A program made the translations under genes and the position numbers. Positions 1-7,908 of a stretch of 37,830 nucleotides of DNA are shown in pieces (the stretch's first letter is position 1; the number at the start of each line of letters is the position of its first letter). Source of the DNA: Patescibacteria group bacterium (GTDB lineage: Bacteria > Patescibacteriota > Minisyncoccia > UBA6257 > GWB1-50-10); the NCBI GenBank assembly GCA_030018585.1, contig JASEHZ010000004.1, positions 1 through 37,830 of the forward strand. Reading direction: 5' to 3'. The notes below the pieces were generated by a model. It was not told where the DNA came from. It did not search any database and saw nothing but the letters and a program-made list of their open reading frames with translations.

Positions 1-40
1 GCCCGCCGAAGCGAGGGGCGAAGCCCCGAGCGAGGCGACT
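1..40. repeat. GC-rich hairpin sequence at window edge
   Basis: This short GC-rich stretch stands out in an AT-rich window. It holds a hairpin, GGGGC-GAA-GCCCC at 15-27, flanked by repeated GCGAGG words. It lies just downstream of the tRNA-Ala 3' end on the minus strand. It could be a tRNA transcript terminator without a T-run, or part of an intergenic repeat that continues outside the window. The window edge prevents a decision. Confidence 0.35.
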
Positions 41-49
41 AATTCAATA

Positions 50-123
50 TGGTGGACCTTGGGGGAATCGAACCCCTATCTCCCGGATGCAAACCGGGTG
101 CTCTGCCACTAAGCTAAAGGCCC
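50..123 (-). tRNA. tRNA-Ala (anticodon TGC)
   Basis: Read on the minus strand this gives a complete cloverleaf. The acceptor GGGCCTT pairs with AAGGTCC and contains the G3:U70 wobble that defines tRNA-Ala. The anticodon stem CCCGG/CCGGG has loop TTTGCAT with anticodon TGC at 89-91. The T-loop is TTCGATT. The discriminator base is A, and CCA is encoded in the DNA (3' end at 50). It follows tRNA-Ile by 24 bases, so the two are probably co-transcribed. An Ile-Ala pair often sits in a 16S-23S spacer, but protein genes, not 16S rRNA, lie upstream here. Confidence 0.97.
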
Positions 124-147
124 GTAAGATATAAAAATCCAAATCGC

Positions 148-222
148 TGGTGGGTGTGGAAGGAATCGAACCTTCGACCTCTGTCTTATCAGGACAGCGT
201 TCTACCACTGAACTACACACCC
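148..222 (-). tRNA. tRNA-Ile (anticodon GAT)
   Basis: Complete cloverleaf on the minus strand: acceptor GGGTGTG pairs with CACACCC. The anticodon stem CTGTC/GACAG encloses CTGATAA, giving anticodon GAT (188-190). The T-loop is TTCGATT and CCA is encoded (3' end at 148). It lies 29 bases downstream of a small membrane-protein gene and 24 bases upstream of tRNA-Ala. It reads ATC and ATT codons. Confidence 0.97.
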
Positions 223-251
223 TTATAATAAAAGAATAAACTTCAATAAAT

Positions 252-464
252 TTATTTTATTAAGTTTAACTTTTCAAAACCTTCAATGTCAAATTGAACA
301 GGTTGAGCGGCCTTAACATCGGCATTTAATGCCTGATTTAAATTAGCAATTAAAAATCCCGACGAATAAATAATAAAACCGAAAATAAAAATAATGAAAA
401 ATATCGCCGCTAACGGAAAAATCCATTGTCTTATAATTTTCTTTTTGTGTGACAAGGGTTTCAT
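252..464 (-). CDS. small single-pass membrane protein next to PilO
   Basis: A 70-residue protein with a Lys/Arg-rich start (KKKIIRQW, residues 7-14), one strong hydrophobic helix at about residues 15-38, and a short C-terminal part ending FDIEGFEKLNLIK that would lie outside the membrane. It starts 14 bases after the PilO-like gene stops, on the same strand, so both are probably one transcript. I do not recognise a named family. The position suggests a small accessory of the type IV pilus inner-membrane platform, but that rests on context only. Confidence 0.7.
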   Translation of the reverse strand: MKPLSHKKKIIRQWIFPLAAIFFIIFIFGFIIYSSGFLIANLNQALNADVKAAQPVQFDIEGFEKLNLIK

Positions 465-478
465 TTTAATCGATTCCG

Positions 479-1009
479 TTATCGATAAAATACCTGACCT
501 TTTAAAACGATTTCTGATTTAGCTTCGTCTTGCCGCACAATAGTAAAACCATTAATGGCGGTAAGATATCTAAATTGATGCACCGCTTTTATAAATTTTA
601 AAACATTCTCAAGATTCCCTCTTAAAGTTAATTTAAATCTGATTGAGCCGAAATTTTCACCGCCTGGTCTTATCTCATCCACGATCGAAAAAGAATAATC
701 GAGACCGGTTTGAGTTGCAAGCGACTGAAAATCCTGGTTTAAATTGATAACAAAAAGTTCGTTTTTTTTAGGAACGACATTATAAAGGGCGTCCAAATAT
801 CTTTTTGCTTTAGCGTTATATTGATCAGAAAGAGATGCCAAAGTATCGAGAGTCGTAGAACGCTCAATAAGCTCCCGTCGATTATCTACTAATTGATTGC
901 TATAGCGAGCAATGCTTTTACCAAAATAAACCGTTCCGGTTGTAAGAGCGGCTATAATAACAAAACTGGTAGTTAATTGAAATATTAGACGTCTACGAAA
1001 ACTTTTCAT
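479..1009 (-). CDS. pilO: PilO-like type IV pilus assembly protein
   Basis: 176 residues: a short basic cytoplasmic end (KSFRRR), a transmembrane helix at about 9-29, a coiled-coil stretch at about 35-72, and an alpha/beta domain from about 86 to the end. The block LTLRGNLENVLKFIKAVHQF is typical of the ferredoxin-like fold of PilO. In the known system PilO pairs with PilN in the inner membrane and links the PilM-PilN platform to the outer parts of the type IV pilus machine. PilM and PilN are not beside it: the next gene upstream is dprA on the other strand, so this gene begins its own transcript. Pairing with dprA is suggestive for DNA uptake, though adjacency alone does not prove a shared role. 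Confidence 0.75.
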   Translation of the reverse strand: MKSFRRRLIFQLTTSFVIIAALTTGTVYFGKSIARYSNQLVDNRRELIERSTTLDTLASLSDQYNAKAKRYLDALYNVVPKKNELFVINLNQDFQSLATQTGLDYSFSIVDEIRPGGENFGSIRFKLTLRGNLENVLKFIKAVHQFRYLTAINGFTIVRQDEAKSEIVLKGQVFYR

Positions 1010-1113
1010 AAAATATGGTTAATTTGCAAACTAAAATCGAATAGAATATTATTTCCAAAGTGAAGTATTTTTTTCTACTTCTACCTTATTTTAATATATC
1101 TTAACACAACTTT

Positions 1114-1998
1114 ATGAAACTCGCCATTAAAACAGTGCAATTAAAAGAACGAGATTTCCCAATATTTCTTTCCGAGATCCCCGATCCTCCGAAAATTCTT
1201 TATTACTTAGGCAACTTGCCGAAAAAAGACGAAAAACTAATTGCCATAGTTGGCACAAGAAAAGCTACTCACGAAGGCAGAACGCTTGCCAAACAAATAG
1301 CCTCGGAATTAACTCGTCAAAAAATTTCAGTGGTGAGCGGCCTTGCTTTAGGTATTGATGCTGCAGCTCATGAAGGTGCGCTTACAAATAACGGGAAAAC
1401 TTATGCAGTACTCGCTAATGGCCTTGATACTATTTATCCATACCAACACGAGCAGTTAGCTAGAAAAATAATAGATTCCGGCGGCGGGATTATTTCCGAA
1501 TACAAAGTCGGAACCCCGGCTTATCCCAACCAATTTTTGGAACGAAATAGAATTGTAAGCGGCTTATGCATTGCCACGATTATAATTGAAGCACCAATTC
1601 ATTCAGGCACGCTTGTTACGGCAAAATACGCAAGCGAACAAGGCCGAGAAGTTTTTGTTTTCCCGGGAAATTCAAATCATCCAAACTTCAAAGGATCGCA
1701 TATGCTTATAAGAAACGGCGCCAGGCTTGTCGCTAATATAAATGACATTTTAGAAGATTTAAGCTTAGAGCCCCTTGAAGAACATTTTTCAGATGCAGAT
1801 TTAGAAACAAACAATTCCGACGATTCAATAAAAAATGTTATTATAAAAACTATCCAAAAAAGCAAAAAACCCATTTCAGCCCATGAAATTGTAGAAATAA
1901 CAAAATTAAAACCGGACGTAATCCACCAACAATTGACTTTTTTAACGCTTAATGGAACTATTGACGAAAAGCAAGGCAAATTTACTGTTAAAAAATAA
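1114..1998 (+). CDS. dprA: DNA processing protein DprA (Smf)
   Basis: 294 residues. DprA loads RecA onto incoming single-stranded DNA during natural transformation. The Rossmann-like core shows the family motifs in order: AIVGTRKA (44-51), SGLALGIDAAAH (75-86), FLERNRIVSG (141-150), HSGTLVTA (163-170), FPGN (183-186) and LIRNGARLV (198-206). A C-terminal winged-helix-like part covers about 236-292. The N-terminal SAM-like domain of longer DprA proteins is missing, so this is a compact version. It is divergent from the pilO-like gene across about 100 bases and followed by topA, a common dprA-topA order. Its TAA stop is the first codon of the fold-back element that leads into topA. Confidence 0.93.
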   Translation: MKLAIKTVQLKERDFPIFLSEIPDPPKILYYLGNLPKKDEKLIAIVGTRKATHEGRTLAKQIASELTRQKISVVSGLALGIDAAAHEGALTNNGKTYAVLANGLDTIYPYQHEQLARKIIDSGGGIISEYKVGTPAYPNQFLERNRIVSGLCIATIIIEAPIHSGTLVTAKYASEQGREVFVFPGNSNHPNFKGSHMLIRNGARLVANINDILEDLSLEPLEEHFSDADLETNNSDDSIKNVIIKTIQKSKKPISAHEIVEITKLKPDVIHQQLTFLTLNGTIDEKQGKFTVKK

Positions 1999-2181
1999 AT
2001 CCTGTTAGAGATAATTAAATTATTAAACTTATGAATACTAGTCATTTATCTAAATCAATAAAATGGATGAATCCCGTTAGAAAATCTAACCAACAAGGTT
2101 TCTGCTTTTCTGCTCACTATAAGCTTTTAAAGCTCTGTCTTGGTCAAACAGACAAAGATTGTTCGATTTTCTAACGGGATG
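1996..2181 (+). repeat. composite stop-to-start fold-back element, dprA-topA
   Basis: The element fills the gap between the dprA stop and the topA ATG. Its left end (ATCCTGTTAG, 1999-2008) is a degraded copy of the arm seen upstream of secY and rpsC. A second, perfect arm follows at 2071-2086 and pairs over 16 bases with 2165-2180, the last two bases of which are the AT of the topA ATG. Two smaller hairpins lie inside. The 5' part aligns with the rplV-rpsC element (the ATGAATACTA word is identical). It is longer than the other copies (about 130 bases), so an extra piece has been gained. Confidence 0.75.
2031..2174 (+). CDS. candidate mini-cistron between dprA and topA
   Basis: A 47-codon ORF beginning MNTSHLSKSI and ending CSIF-TAA. 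The stop lies 4 bases (CGGG) before the topA ATG. Its start MNT-x-HL-x-K-x-I matches the short ORFs upstream of rpsC and secY, including the final TTC-TAA-CGGG-ATG. The middle reads MNPVRKSNQQ, encoded by the palindromic arm. There is no clear ribosome binding site. The function is unknown: it may simply carry ribosomes from dprA to topA, or it may be an incidental ORF in a repeat. Confidence 0.4.
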   Translation: MNTSHLSKSIKWMNPVRKSNQQGFCFSAHYKLLKLCLGQTDKDCSIF

Positions 2182-4350
2182 AATCTAGTTATTGTTGAAA
2201 GTCCGACAAAAACAAAAACAATCGGAAAATATCTTGATCCGTCATTTGTAGTCCACGCCAGCGTCGGCCATATTCGCGACCTACCCAAAAGCAACAAAAA
2301 AGCTATTGATATCCCGGGCGGATTTATCCCCCATTATGAAATTTCAAAAGGTAAAGAAAAAATTGTTGAAGAAATTAAAAAACTAGCGAAAAAAGCCGAA
2401 AACATATATCTCGCCACTGACCCCGACCGCGAAGGAGAATCGATTGCTTGGCACATAAAAGAAGCATGCGGTCTAAAAAATCCAAAACGCATTGCATTTT
2501 ACGAAATCACGGAAAATGCCGTAAAAGAAGCCTTAGAACATCCTCGACATATTGACTTGAATTTATTAAAAGCCCAAGAAGCGCGCCGCGTTTTGGACCG
2601 GCTTGTGGGTTATGATCTTTCGGGTTTAATCTGGAAAAAAGTCCGTTACGGCCTTTCAGCGGGCCGCGTCCAATCGCCGGCTCTCCGCATTTTAATGGAA
2701 CGCGAGCGGGAAATCCGCGCTTTTATCCCCCAAAAATTTTGGACCATCCAAGGCAGATTTGAAACAAAAGAAAAACAAATAATTATTTTTACTTGCGAAG
2801 AAGAGCCAAAAAAAATCGAAGAAGTTGAACGCATTGCAAAAATTGCCAGCACTCATCCATGGCAAATTATTCAAATCAAAGAAACCGAAGTTAAACGCTC
2901 CCCCAAACCGCCCTTTATTACCTCTACCCTACAACAAACCGCGAGCTCACGTTTGGGATATTCGCCGTCGCGCACCATGTCTATTGCCCAAAAACTTTAC
3001 GAACAAGGTTTTATCACTTACATGCGCACTGATAGCGTCACCTTAAGCAAAGATATTCTAGGGCAAATCTATCACGAAATCGAATCAATATTCGGAAAAG
3101 AATATTTAGAACCGCGAATCTATAAAACCAAAAGCAAAAGCGCTCAAGAGGCTCATGAAGCAATTAGGCCATCAAAAATTGCCGTGAAAAATGCCGGCCA
3201 TACTGACGATCAAAAAAAGCTCTACACATTAATTAGAGAAAGAACATTGGCCTCTCAAATGTCTGACGCTAAAATGCTCCGGACAAAAGTTTCAGCAAAT
3301 ATTATTGGAAACGAGTCTATCCCGAATTTTTCTGTTTCCGGAAGTATTATTTTATTTCCCGGCTGGCTTAAAGCTGATCCACGCGCAAACGGCGAAGAAA
3401 AAGAACTGCCGAAATTAAAAGAAAAAGAACTATTGAAATTAAACGAAATTACAAATGAAGAAAAACAAACCGAACCGCCAGCCCGTTACACTGAAGCCGG
3501 TCTGATTAAAGAGTTGGAAAAACGGGAAATCGGCCGCCCCTCGACATACGCCACAATTATTTCCACTCTTTTAAACCGCGGTTATGTTGAAAAAGAAGGA
3601 CAAGCATTAAAGCCAACTGATACCGGTGATGTGGTGAGCTCATTTCTCGAAAAAAACTTTACAAATTACATCAGCGATTCTTTTACCGCGGAAATGGAAC
3701 GAGACCTTGATGAAATTGCGGAAGGTACTCGCGATTACACAAAAACCCTAAAAGATTTTTATAAGCCGTTTTCTGAAGACATAAAGCATAAAGCTAAAGA
3801 CGCGGAAAAAATCACTACCCTTGGCGAAAACGAGAAATTTAAGTGCCCGCTTGATGAAAACCACGGCACTATGCTTATTAAGCTTGGCCGGACCGGTAAA
3901 TTTTTAAGTTGTAGAAAATTTCCTGATTGTATGGGGGCAAGAAAAATTGACGGCAGTATCATGGAACCGCCAAAAGAAACGGGAGAGTCTTGCCCTAAAT
4001 GCGAGAAAGGAAAACTCATTGAACGCGAAGGAAGATTCGGTAAATTTATTGCTTGTTCCAATTATCCAAAATGTAAATACGTGAAAAAAAGCGCCGAAGA
4101 AGAAGCGAAAAACAAAACCGGCGTTTCCTGCCCTGAATGCAAAAAAGGCGAACTTACCGGTCGACGAGGACGATTCGGCGTATTTTACAGCTGTTCCAAT
4201 TATCCGGATTGCAAATTTATCATAAAATCAAAACCTACTGGTAATAAATGTGAGCTTTGCGGATCATTAATGATGGAAGGCACAAAAACAATTCCGGAAA
4301 GATGTTCAAATAAAAACTGCAAAAATCACAATCCGCATAAAAATAAATAA
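2179..4350 (+). CDS. topA: DNA topoisomerase I (type IA)
   Basis: 723 residues from ATG 2179. Relaxes negative supercoils by transient single-strand cleavage through a tyrosine. The TOPRIM domain starts with LVIVESPTKTKTIGKYL (E8) and holds DPDREGES (81-88). The catalytic tyrosine is Y281 in FITYMRTDS. The C-terminus carries four zinc-ribbon-like repeats: CPLDENHG...CRKFPDC, CPKC...CSNYPKC, CPEC...CSNYPDC and CELC...CSNKNC. An in-frame TTG at 2140 would add 13 residues not seen in the family and would begin inside the fold-back element, so I use the ATG that opens MNLVIVESPTK. An intrinsic terminator follows. Confidence 0.97.
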   Translation: MNLVIVESPTKTKTIGKYLDPSFVVHASVGHIRDLPKSNKKAIDIPGGFIPHYEISKGKEKIVEEIKKLAKKAENIYLATDPDREGESIAWHIKEACGLKNPKRIAFYEITENAVKEALEHPRHIDLNLLKAQEARRVLDRLVGYDLSGLIWKKVRYGLSAGRVQSPALRILMEREREIRAFIPQKFWTIQGRFETKEKQIIIFTCEEEPKKIEEVERIAKIASTHPWQIIQIKETEVKRSPKPPFITSTLQQTASSRLGYSPSRTMSIAQKLYEQGFITYMRTDSVTLSKDILGQIYHEIESIFGKEYLEPRIYKTKSKSAQEAHEAIRPSKIAVKNAGHTDDQKKLYTLIRERTLASQMSDAKMLRTKVSANIIGNESIPNFSVSGSIILFPGWLKADPRANGEEKELPKLKEKELLKLNEITNEEKQTEPPARYTEAGLIKELEKREIGRPSTYATIISTLLNRGYVEKEGQALKPTDTGDVVSSFLEKNFTNYISDSFTAEMERDLDEIAEGTRDYTKTLKDFYKPFSEDIKHKAKDAEKITTLGENEKFKCPLDENHGTMLIKLGRTGKFLSCRKFPDCMGARKIDGSIMEPPKETGESCPKCEKGKLIEREGRFGKFIACSNYPKCKYVKKSAEEEAKNKTGVSCPECKKGELTGRRGRFGVFYSCSNYPDCKFIIKSKPTGNKCELCGSLMMEGTKTIPERCSNKNCKNHNPHKNK

Positions 4351-4374
4351 TCTTGATTAGTTTTATACTAATTT

Positions 4375-4408
4375 AAAGCGCTTCAATTAATTGAAGCGCT
4401 TTGTTTCT
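4375..4408 (+). terminator. topA terminator, palindrome shared with 37326
   Basis: Palindrome AAAGCGCTTCAATTAATTGAAGCGCTTT followed by a broken T-run (TTTGTTTCTT). The 20-base core CGCTTCAATTAATTGAAGCG is identical to the terminator core at 37326-37347. The next 150 bases (4409-4558) are AT-rich and I see no gene in them. Confidence 0.8.
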
Positions 4409-4558
4409 TATGCCAATTTCAATAAATTACATTTCTTCCAATTTCAAATAAAAAAGCATTACAAACATAATTCATATAAATCTTAATCCACATAAATTTA
4501 AGAAATAGAACTCCATAAATTGACACTTATAATTTACGCAAAAAAACTCACAAAAATT

Positions 4559-4587
4559 TACCACCATCTGAAAAGATGGTGGTTTTC
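4559..4587. terminator. terminator of the orphan gene at 4602
   Basis: Hairpin ACCACCATC/GATGGTGGT with a short A-rich loop. On the minus strand it follows the stop of the 4602-4883 gene by about 15 bases and runs into AAATTTTTG. On the plus strand it is followed by TTTTCC. It could end transcription from both sides of this convergent junction. Confidence 0.7.
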
Positions 4588-4601
4588 CAATAATTTAATA
4601 T

Positions 4602-4883
4602 TTAAAAGATAGAATCACAAAAGCTTCTAAAAGGAGTTATTACTTCAAATTTATAAATTATAGATAAAACAATTAGAAGCACAATAAACAAAGCCGCAAT
4701 CGTGTTAAAACCAACGCTTAGTTTAGTTTTTGGGTTAGTGTCCCCCGCACACCACAATGTCATATACAAAACAAGGAAACTAAATAAAGAAAAAACGGGA
4801 GAATATTCACTAAAATATAGTAATATTGCTAAAACTAAAATCCAAAGCATGCCCAATACAACGCCGAATAGATATTGTTTCAT
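4602..4883 (-). CDS. small orphan membrane protein, three predicted helices
   Basis: 93 residues, mostly hydrophobic, with helices at about 4-24, 29-46 and 60-80. A short polar loop, AGDTNPKTKLS, lies between the second and third. No family recognised. The ribosome binding site is good (AAGGA, 8 bases before ATG). It is on the same strand as map, 59 bases downstream, and could be read from the ribosomal operon. A TTGACA at 4955-4960 inside the map 3' end could be a private -35, but the matching -10 (TAGGCT) is poor. It has its own terminator, like the orphan genes near 35-37 kb. Confidence 0.7.
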   Translation of the reverse strand: MKQYLFGVVLGMLWILVLAILLYFSEYSPVFSLFSFLVLYMTLWCAGDTNPKTKLSVGFNTIAALFIVLLIVLSIIYKFEVITPFRSFCDSIF

Positions 4884-4942
4884 TTCAATCCTTCTTTATT
4901 TGTCAATAAAATTGTTAATTAAGCTATTAAAAGCCTATCATA

Positions 4943-5707
4943 TCAACTAAACTTTGTCAATACCTCGCATCCGCCATCAGTAATCGCCACGGTATGTTCA
5001 AAATGAGCTGATAAACTTCCGTCAGCGGTCATAAAACTATCATCATTTCTTTGCACAATCTGCGACGAACCAATACTGACCATTGGTTCAATGGCCAAGA
5101 CCAAGCCCGGCTTTAATTCCATGCCATCGCCTTTTTTACCGTAATTATAAATTGTCGGATCTTCATGAAGCTCAAAACCAACGCCATGTCCGGTTAAACT
5201 CTGAATAATATGAAATTTTTCTTTTTTAACGGCATTTTCTATTGCAAAACCAATATCACCTAAATATTTTCCCGGCTTGCAAGTTTTTATTGCTTCTTTT
5301 AAAGATTTTTTGGTTATATTAATTAACCGCTTTGCATCTTTTGAAATATCGCCCGCTCCCACGGTAATTGCCGCATCGGTAAAATATCCTTGGTAATTTA
5401 TGCCAAAATCAATTTTAACAAGGTCGCCATTTTGAATAACATAATTATTTGGGATACCATGGACAACCACTTCATTTATAGACGCGCAAATCGCCGCGGA
5501 ATATGGCTTGGACGCGCCTTCGGGATAATAACCTGAAAAAGCTGGTTTTGCCCCGGCTTTTTCCGATAGTTCTCTTGCAAGCTTATCAAGATAAGAAAGT
5601 TTTGCTCCTTCTTTTATTTCTTTTTCAATTTTCTTTAATATTTCACTTAAAATCTTTCCTGAAATCCGCAAAAATTTTAAATCGTTTTCTGATTTCAATC
5701 TAATCAT
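4943..5707 (-). CDS. map: methionine aminopeptidase, type I
   Basis: 254 residues from ATG 5707. Removes the initiator methionine from new proteins. All five metal ligands of the pita-bread fold are visible: D100 (VKIDFG), D111 (YFTDAA), H174 (GHGVG), E207 (AIEPM) and E237 (HFEHT). The substrate histidine is H83 (VVHGIP). A longer in-frame reading to 5773 would overlap adk by more than 60 bases and add residues foreign to the family. The ATG 4 bases after the adk stop fits the usual secY-adk-map order and is used here. Confidence 0.97.
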   Translation of the reverse strand: MIRLKSENDLKFLRISGKILSEILKKIEKEIKEGAKLSYLDKLARELSEKAGAKPAFSGYYPEGASKPYSAAICASINEVVVHGIPNNYVIQNGDLVKIDFGINYQGYFTDAAITVGAGDISKDAKRLINITKKSLKEAIKTCKPGKYLGDIGFAIENAVKKEKFHIIQSLTGHGVGFELHEDPTIYNYGKKGDGMELKPGLVLAIEPMVSIGSSQIVQRNDDSFMTADGSLSAHFEHTVAITDGGCEVLTKFS

Positions 5708-5711
5708 CTTA

Positions 5712-6395
5712 TTATTCCAAACCAACGGCTTTTTGAACTTTTTCAAAAACTTTATATGGCGGAGGTTTACCATTTATGCCTTGTACTTTATAACCTGATT
5801 TTTTCATATAAGCGAGAATGGGATAAGTTCGATCCCGATACTCATTCAACCTCACTTTAATTACGGCCGGCTTGTCTAGAGTTCTTTTTCTCATTCCGCC
5901 GCCGCAAAAAGCGCAGCGCTTGGTTTTAGCGCTCGCCAAAATCGGCAATCCGCAAACTTTGCAAAGCAGACGGCGACTATTTCTCTTCATAGTCGTACTT
6001 TCCCTAATTTTAAGCCATAAAATAAATATATTTTTCCGGCCGTAAAGCCTGGATAAATGATTGATTAAGCCTTTTTGTTTTTTATCTCCCATAACTTCGT
6101 ACATTGTTCTTGGCGAACCGCTAAAAACCAAACTCCAATTACTCTTTGCCAAACGCGTGGCTTCTTCTTTCACTATTTTTAAAACCCAAGCCGGCGTGCA
6201 AAGCCTGCCCGTATCAAAATTCTTTTTTTCACGTTTCAATACCAAATCATGGTTTGCTTCAGGCGAATGCACGATATTTTCAATAAACCGACCAGTGTCA
6301 AAATGGAAAAAGCCATACTTACGGGCTAAAAGTTCAGCTTGCGTACCTTTACCAGAACCAGGCGGACCATAAATAATAATTGCTTTATTTGCCAT
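5712..6395 (-). CDS. adk: adenylate kinase with zinc-type lid
   Basis: 227 residues. Interconverts ATP + AMP and 2 ADP. P-loop GPPGSGKG at 10-17. The lid carries four cysteines, C145, C148, C161 and C164 (CKVC...CAFC), which should bind zinc. The late arginines lie in YRDRT (186-190). The usual DGFPRT block reads SGSPRT here (92-97), so the conserved Asp and Phe are replaced; the enzyme is divergent but the fold looks whole. It sits between secY and map, the standard place in spc operons. A fold-back element and about 60 AT-rich bases separate it from secY. Confidence 0.93.
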   Translation of the reverse strand: MANKAIIIYGPPGSGKGTQAELLARKYGFFHFDTGRFIENIVHSPEANHDLVLKREKKNFDTGRLCTPAWVLKIVKEEATRLAKSNWSLVFSGSPRTMYEVMGDKKQKGLINHLSRLYGRKNIFILWLKIRESTTMKRNSRRLLCKVCGLPILASAKTKRCAFCGGGMRKRTLDKPAVIKVRLNEYRDRTYPILAYMKKSGYKVQGINGKPPPYKVFEKVQKAVGLE

Positions 6396-6419
6396 TAATT
6401 TAATATAACATTACTAAAT

Positions 6420-6521
6420 TTAAAAATAAATGTTTGCCAAAAAAGAACAACTACTTTTGAGTGAATATTGCCGAAGAAGCGTAAAAATTACCGAGCAAGG
6501 AGGCAAAGCGTAGGAATTCAT
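6420..6521 (-). CDS. doubtful mini-ORF between secY and adk
   Basis: A 33-codon ORF starting MNSYALPPCS and ending ANIYF-TAA, 24 bases before the adk ATG. It begins inside the inner arm of the secY-adk fold-back. It shares only the general pattern (ATGAAT start, Phe before the stop) with the other mini-cistrons and has no ribosome binding site. An ORF of this length is not rare by chance in AT-rich DNA. Confidence 0.18.
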   Translation of the reverse strand: MNSYALPPCSVIFTLLRQYSLKSSCSFLANIYF

Positions 6522-6644
6522 CACTGTTTGAATCCCGACCCCGCAGTACGGGGGAGGTTAAGTTTGATGAATTCCGTGACGCCTAACGACGAGCAAGGAT
6601 AATTTTAGCGAGTGAGGTCTATGAACGAAAGAGTGGTTGTTCTT
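6443..6644 (-). repeat. 200-bp imperfect fold-back element, secY-adk
   Basis: A long imperfect inverted repeat. The outer arms AAGAACAA (6443-6450) and TTGTTCTT (6637-6644) overlap the secY stop codon (6643-6645). Pairing continues inward for about 80 bases with mismatches to GGAATTCATC (6513-6522) and GATGAATTCC (6566-6575), around a CCCCG-CGGGG hairpin (6539-6553). On the minus strand the right arm runs into TTTTTT, so it might also act as a large terminator or attenuator before adk. The size and terminal repeats resemble a MITE, but I see no clear target duplication. Confidence 0.75.
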
Positions 6645-7908
6645 AAAATATCCCCTCGTATTCACGGATTGTAAGCTGGGATTCGATTTGTTTCATTACT
6701 TCGAGCGCAACCGAAACAACAATCAAGAGCGCCGTACCGCCAATGGAGAGCGCTTCAATACCGGTAAACATTTGAGTCACGTTCGGCAAAATCGCGACAA
6801 TACCTAAAAATAAAGCGCCAAAAAAGGTTATTCTTCGAACAGTTCTGCCAATCACGTCAGCTGTAGCCGAACCGGGCCTAATGCCAGGGATAAAACCGCC
6901 GCTACGCTGCAGGTTCTTAGCAATCTCCTCTGGATCAAAAGTAATGGCCGTATAAAAATAAGTAAAAACAACGACTAAGATAAAATATAAAATGCTGTAA
7001 ATAAAAATATTATTGAAAAATCCAGAAACAAAATCATTGATACGAATTGAAAGATCAGAAGAAACAATGGCAACAGTTTGGGCAAAAAACTGAGGAAAAA
7101 GAAGCAATGAAATAGCAAAAATAATCGGGATAACGCCGGCCTGATTTACCCGAAGCGGTAAATAAGTTGAAACACCGCCGTACATTTTATTACCCCTCAC
7201 TTGTTTAGCATAAGAAACAGACAATTTCCGTTCACCTTCGGTAATAAAAACAACGCCAGCCACAACTAAAATACTTAGAATAATAAAAGCAATATAAGTC
7301 GGCAAAATTCCCGGGTTTGCCAAACTTTCTGCCACATTCGCAGGCAAACTACTTACAATACCAGCAAAAATAACCAAAGAAATGCCATTGCCGATTTTAT
7401 ATTCGGAAATCAATTCACCAATCCACATCAAAAGAATGCTGCCGGCAGTAATAACGATGACATTGCTGATAAGCGGCAAAAAATCAAGCTGGGGTAATAC
7501 TCCACGAGACGTTAAAAGATTTAAAAAACCATAACCGGAGAGAGCGGCAAGCGGCACGGTGAGATACCGAGAAATACGATTAAACTTAGCCCGACCTTCT
7601 GCTCCTTCTTCATAATAATATTTTTTAAGATTAGGGAAGATAATCGTAAGAAGCTGCATAATAATAGTGGCGGTGATATAAGGACCAACACCTAACATCA
7701 TAATTGAAAGATTAGATAAGCCGCCGCCGGAAAAAACATTTAAGAAACCAAAAAGTTGATTAGAAGAGAAAAACTCTTCAAGCTTTTGGGCGTCAATGCC
7801 CGGAATAGGAATAGTAGCAAGTAACCTAAAAACTAAAAGCCAAAAAAGAACCATTAAAATCTTTTTCCGTAAATCTGGTATTTTAAAAATTTGAAGAAAT
7901 TTGTTCAT
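6643..7908 (-). CDS. secY: protein translocase subunit SecY
   Basis: 421 residues from ATG 7908. Central channel of the SecYEG translocon in the inner membrane. Recognised by the start MNKFLQIFKIPDLRKKIL, the IPIPGID motif of the plug region, a long series of hydrophobic helices, and the late block RPGSATADVIGRTVRRITF. An upstream in-frame reading to 7947 runs through the fold-back arm and is rejected. The ATG is immediately preceded by CTAACGGG, the same eight bases found before topA and rpsC, not by a Shine-Dalgarno sequence. Its stop codon lies in the next fold-back element. Confidence 0.96.
   Translation of the reverse strand: MNKFLQIFKIPDLRKKILMVLFWLLVFRLLATIPIPGIDAQKLEEFFSSNQLFGFLNVFSGGGLSNLSIMMLGVGPYITATIIMQLLTIIFPNLKKYYYEEGAEGRAKFNRISRYLTVPLAALSGYGFLNLLTSRGVLPQLDFLPLISNVIVITAGSILLMWIGELISEYKIGNGISLVIFAGIVSSLPANVAESLANPGILPTYIAFIILSILVVAGVVFITEGERKLSVSYAKQVRGNKMYGGVSTYLPLRVNQAGVIPIIFAISLLLFPQFFAQTVAIVSSDLSIRINDFVSGFFNNIFIYSILYFILVVVFTYFYTAITFDPEEIAKNLQRSGGFIPGIRPGSATADVIGRTVRRITFFGALFLGIVAILPNVTQMFTGIEALSIGGTALLIVVSVALEVMKQIESQLTIREYEGIF

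Noticed and set aside
2140-2178. TTG start giving a 13-residue longer topA
   Set aside because: The extra residues are not part of the TopA family and come from the fold-back element; ATG 2179 opens the conserved MNLVIVESPTK.
4901-4906. TTGACA just upstream of the 4602 gene as a -35 box
   Set aside because: Too close to the ATG: transcription would begin inside the gene.
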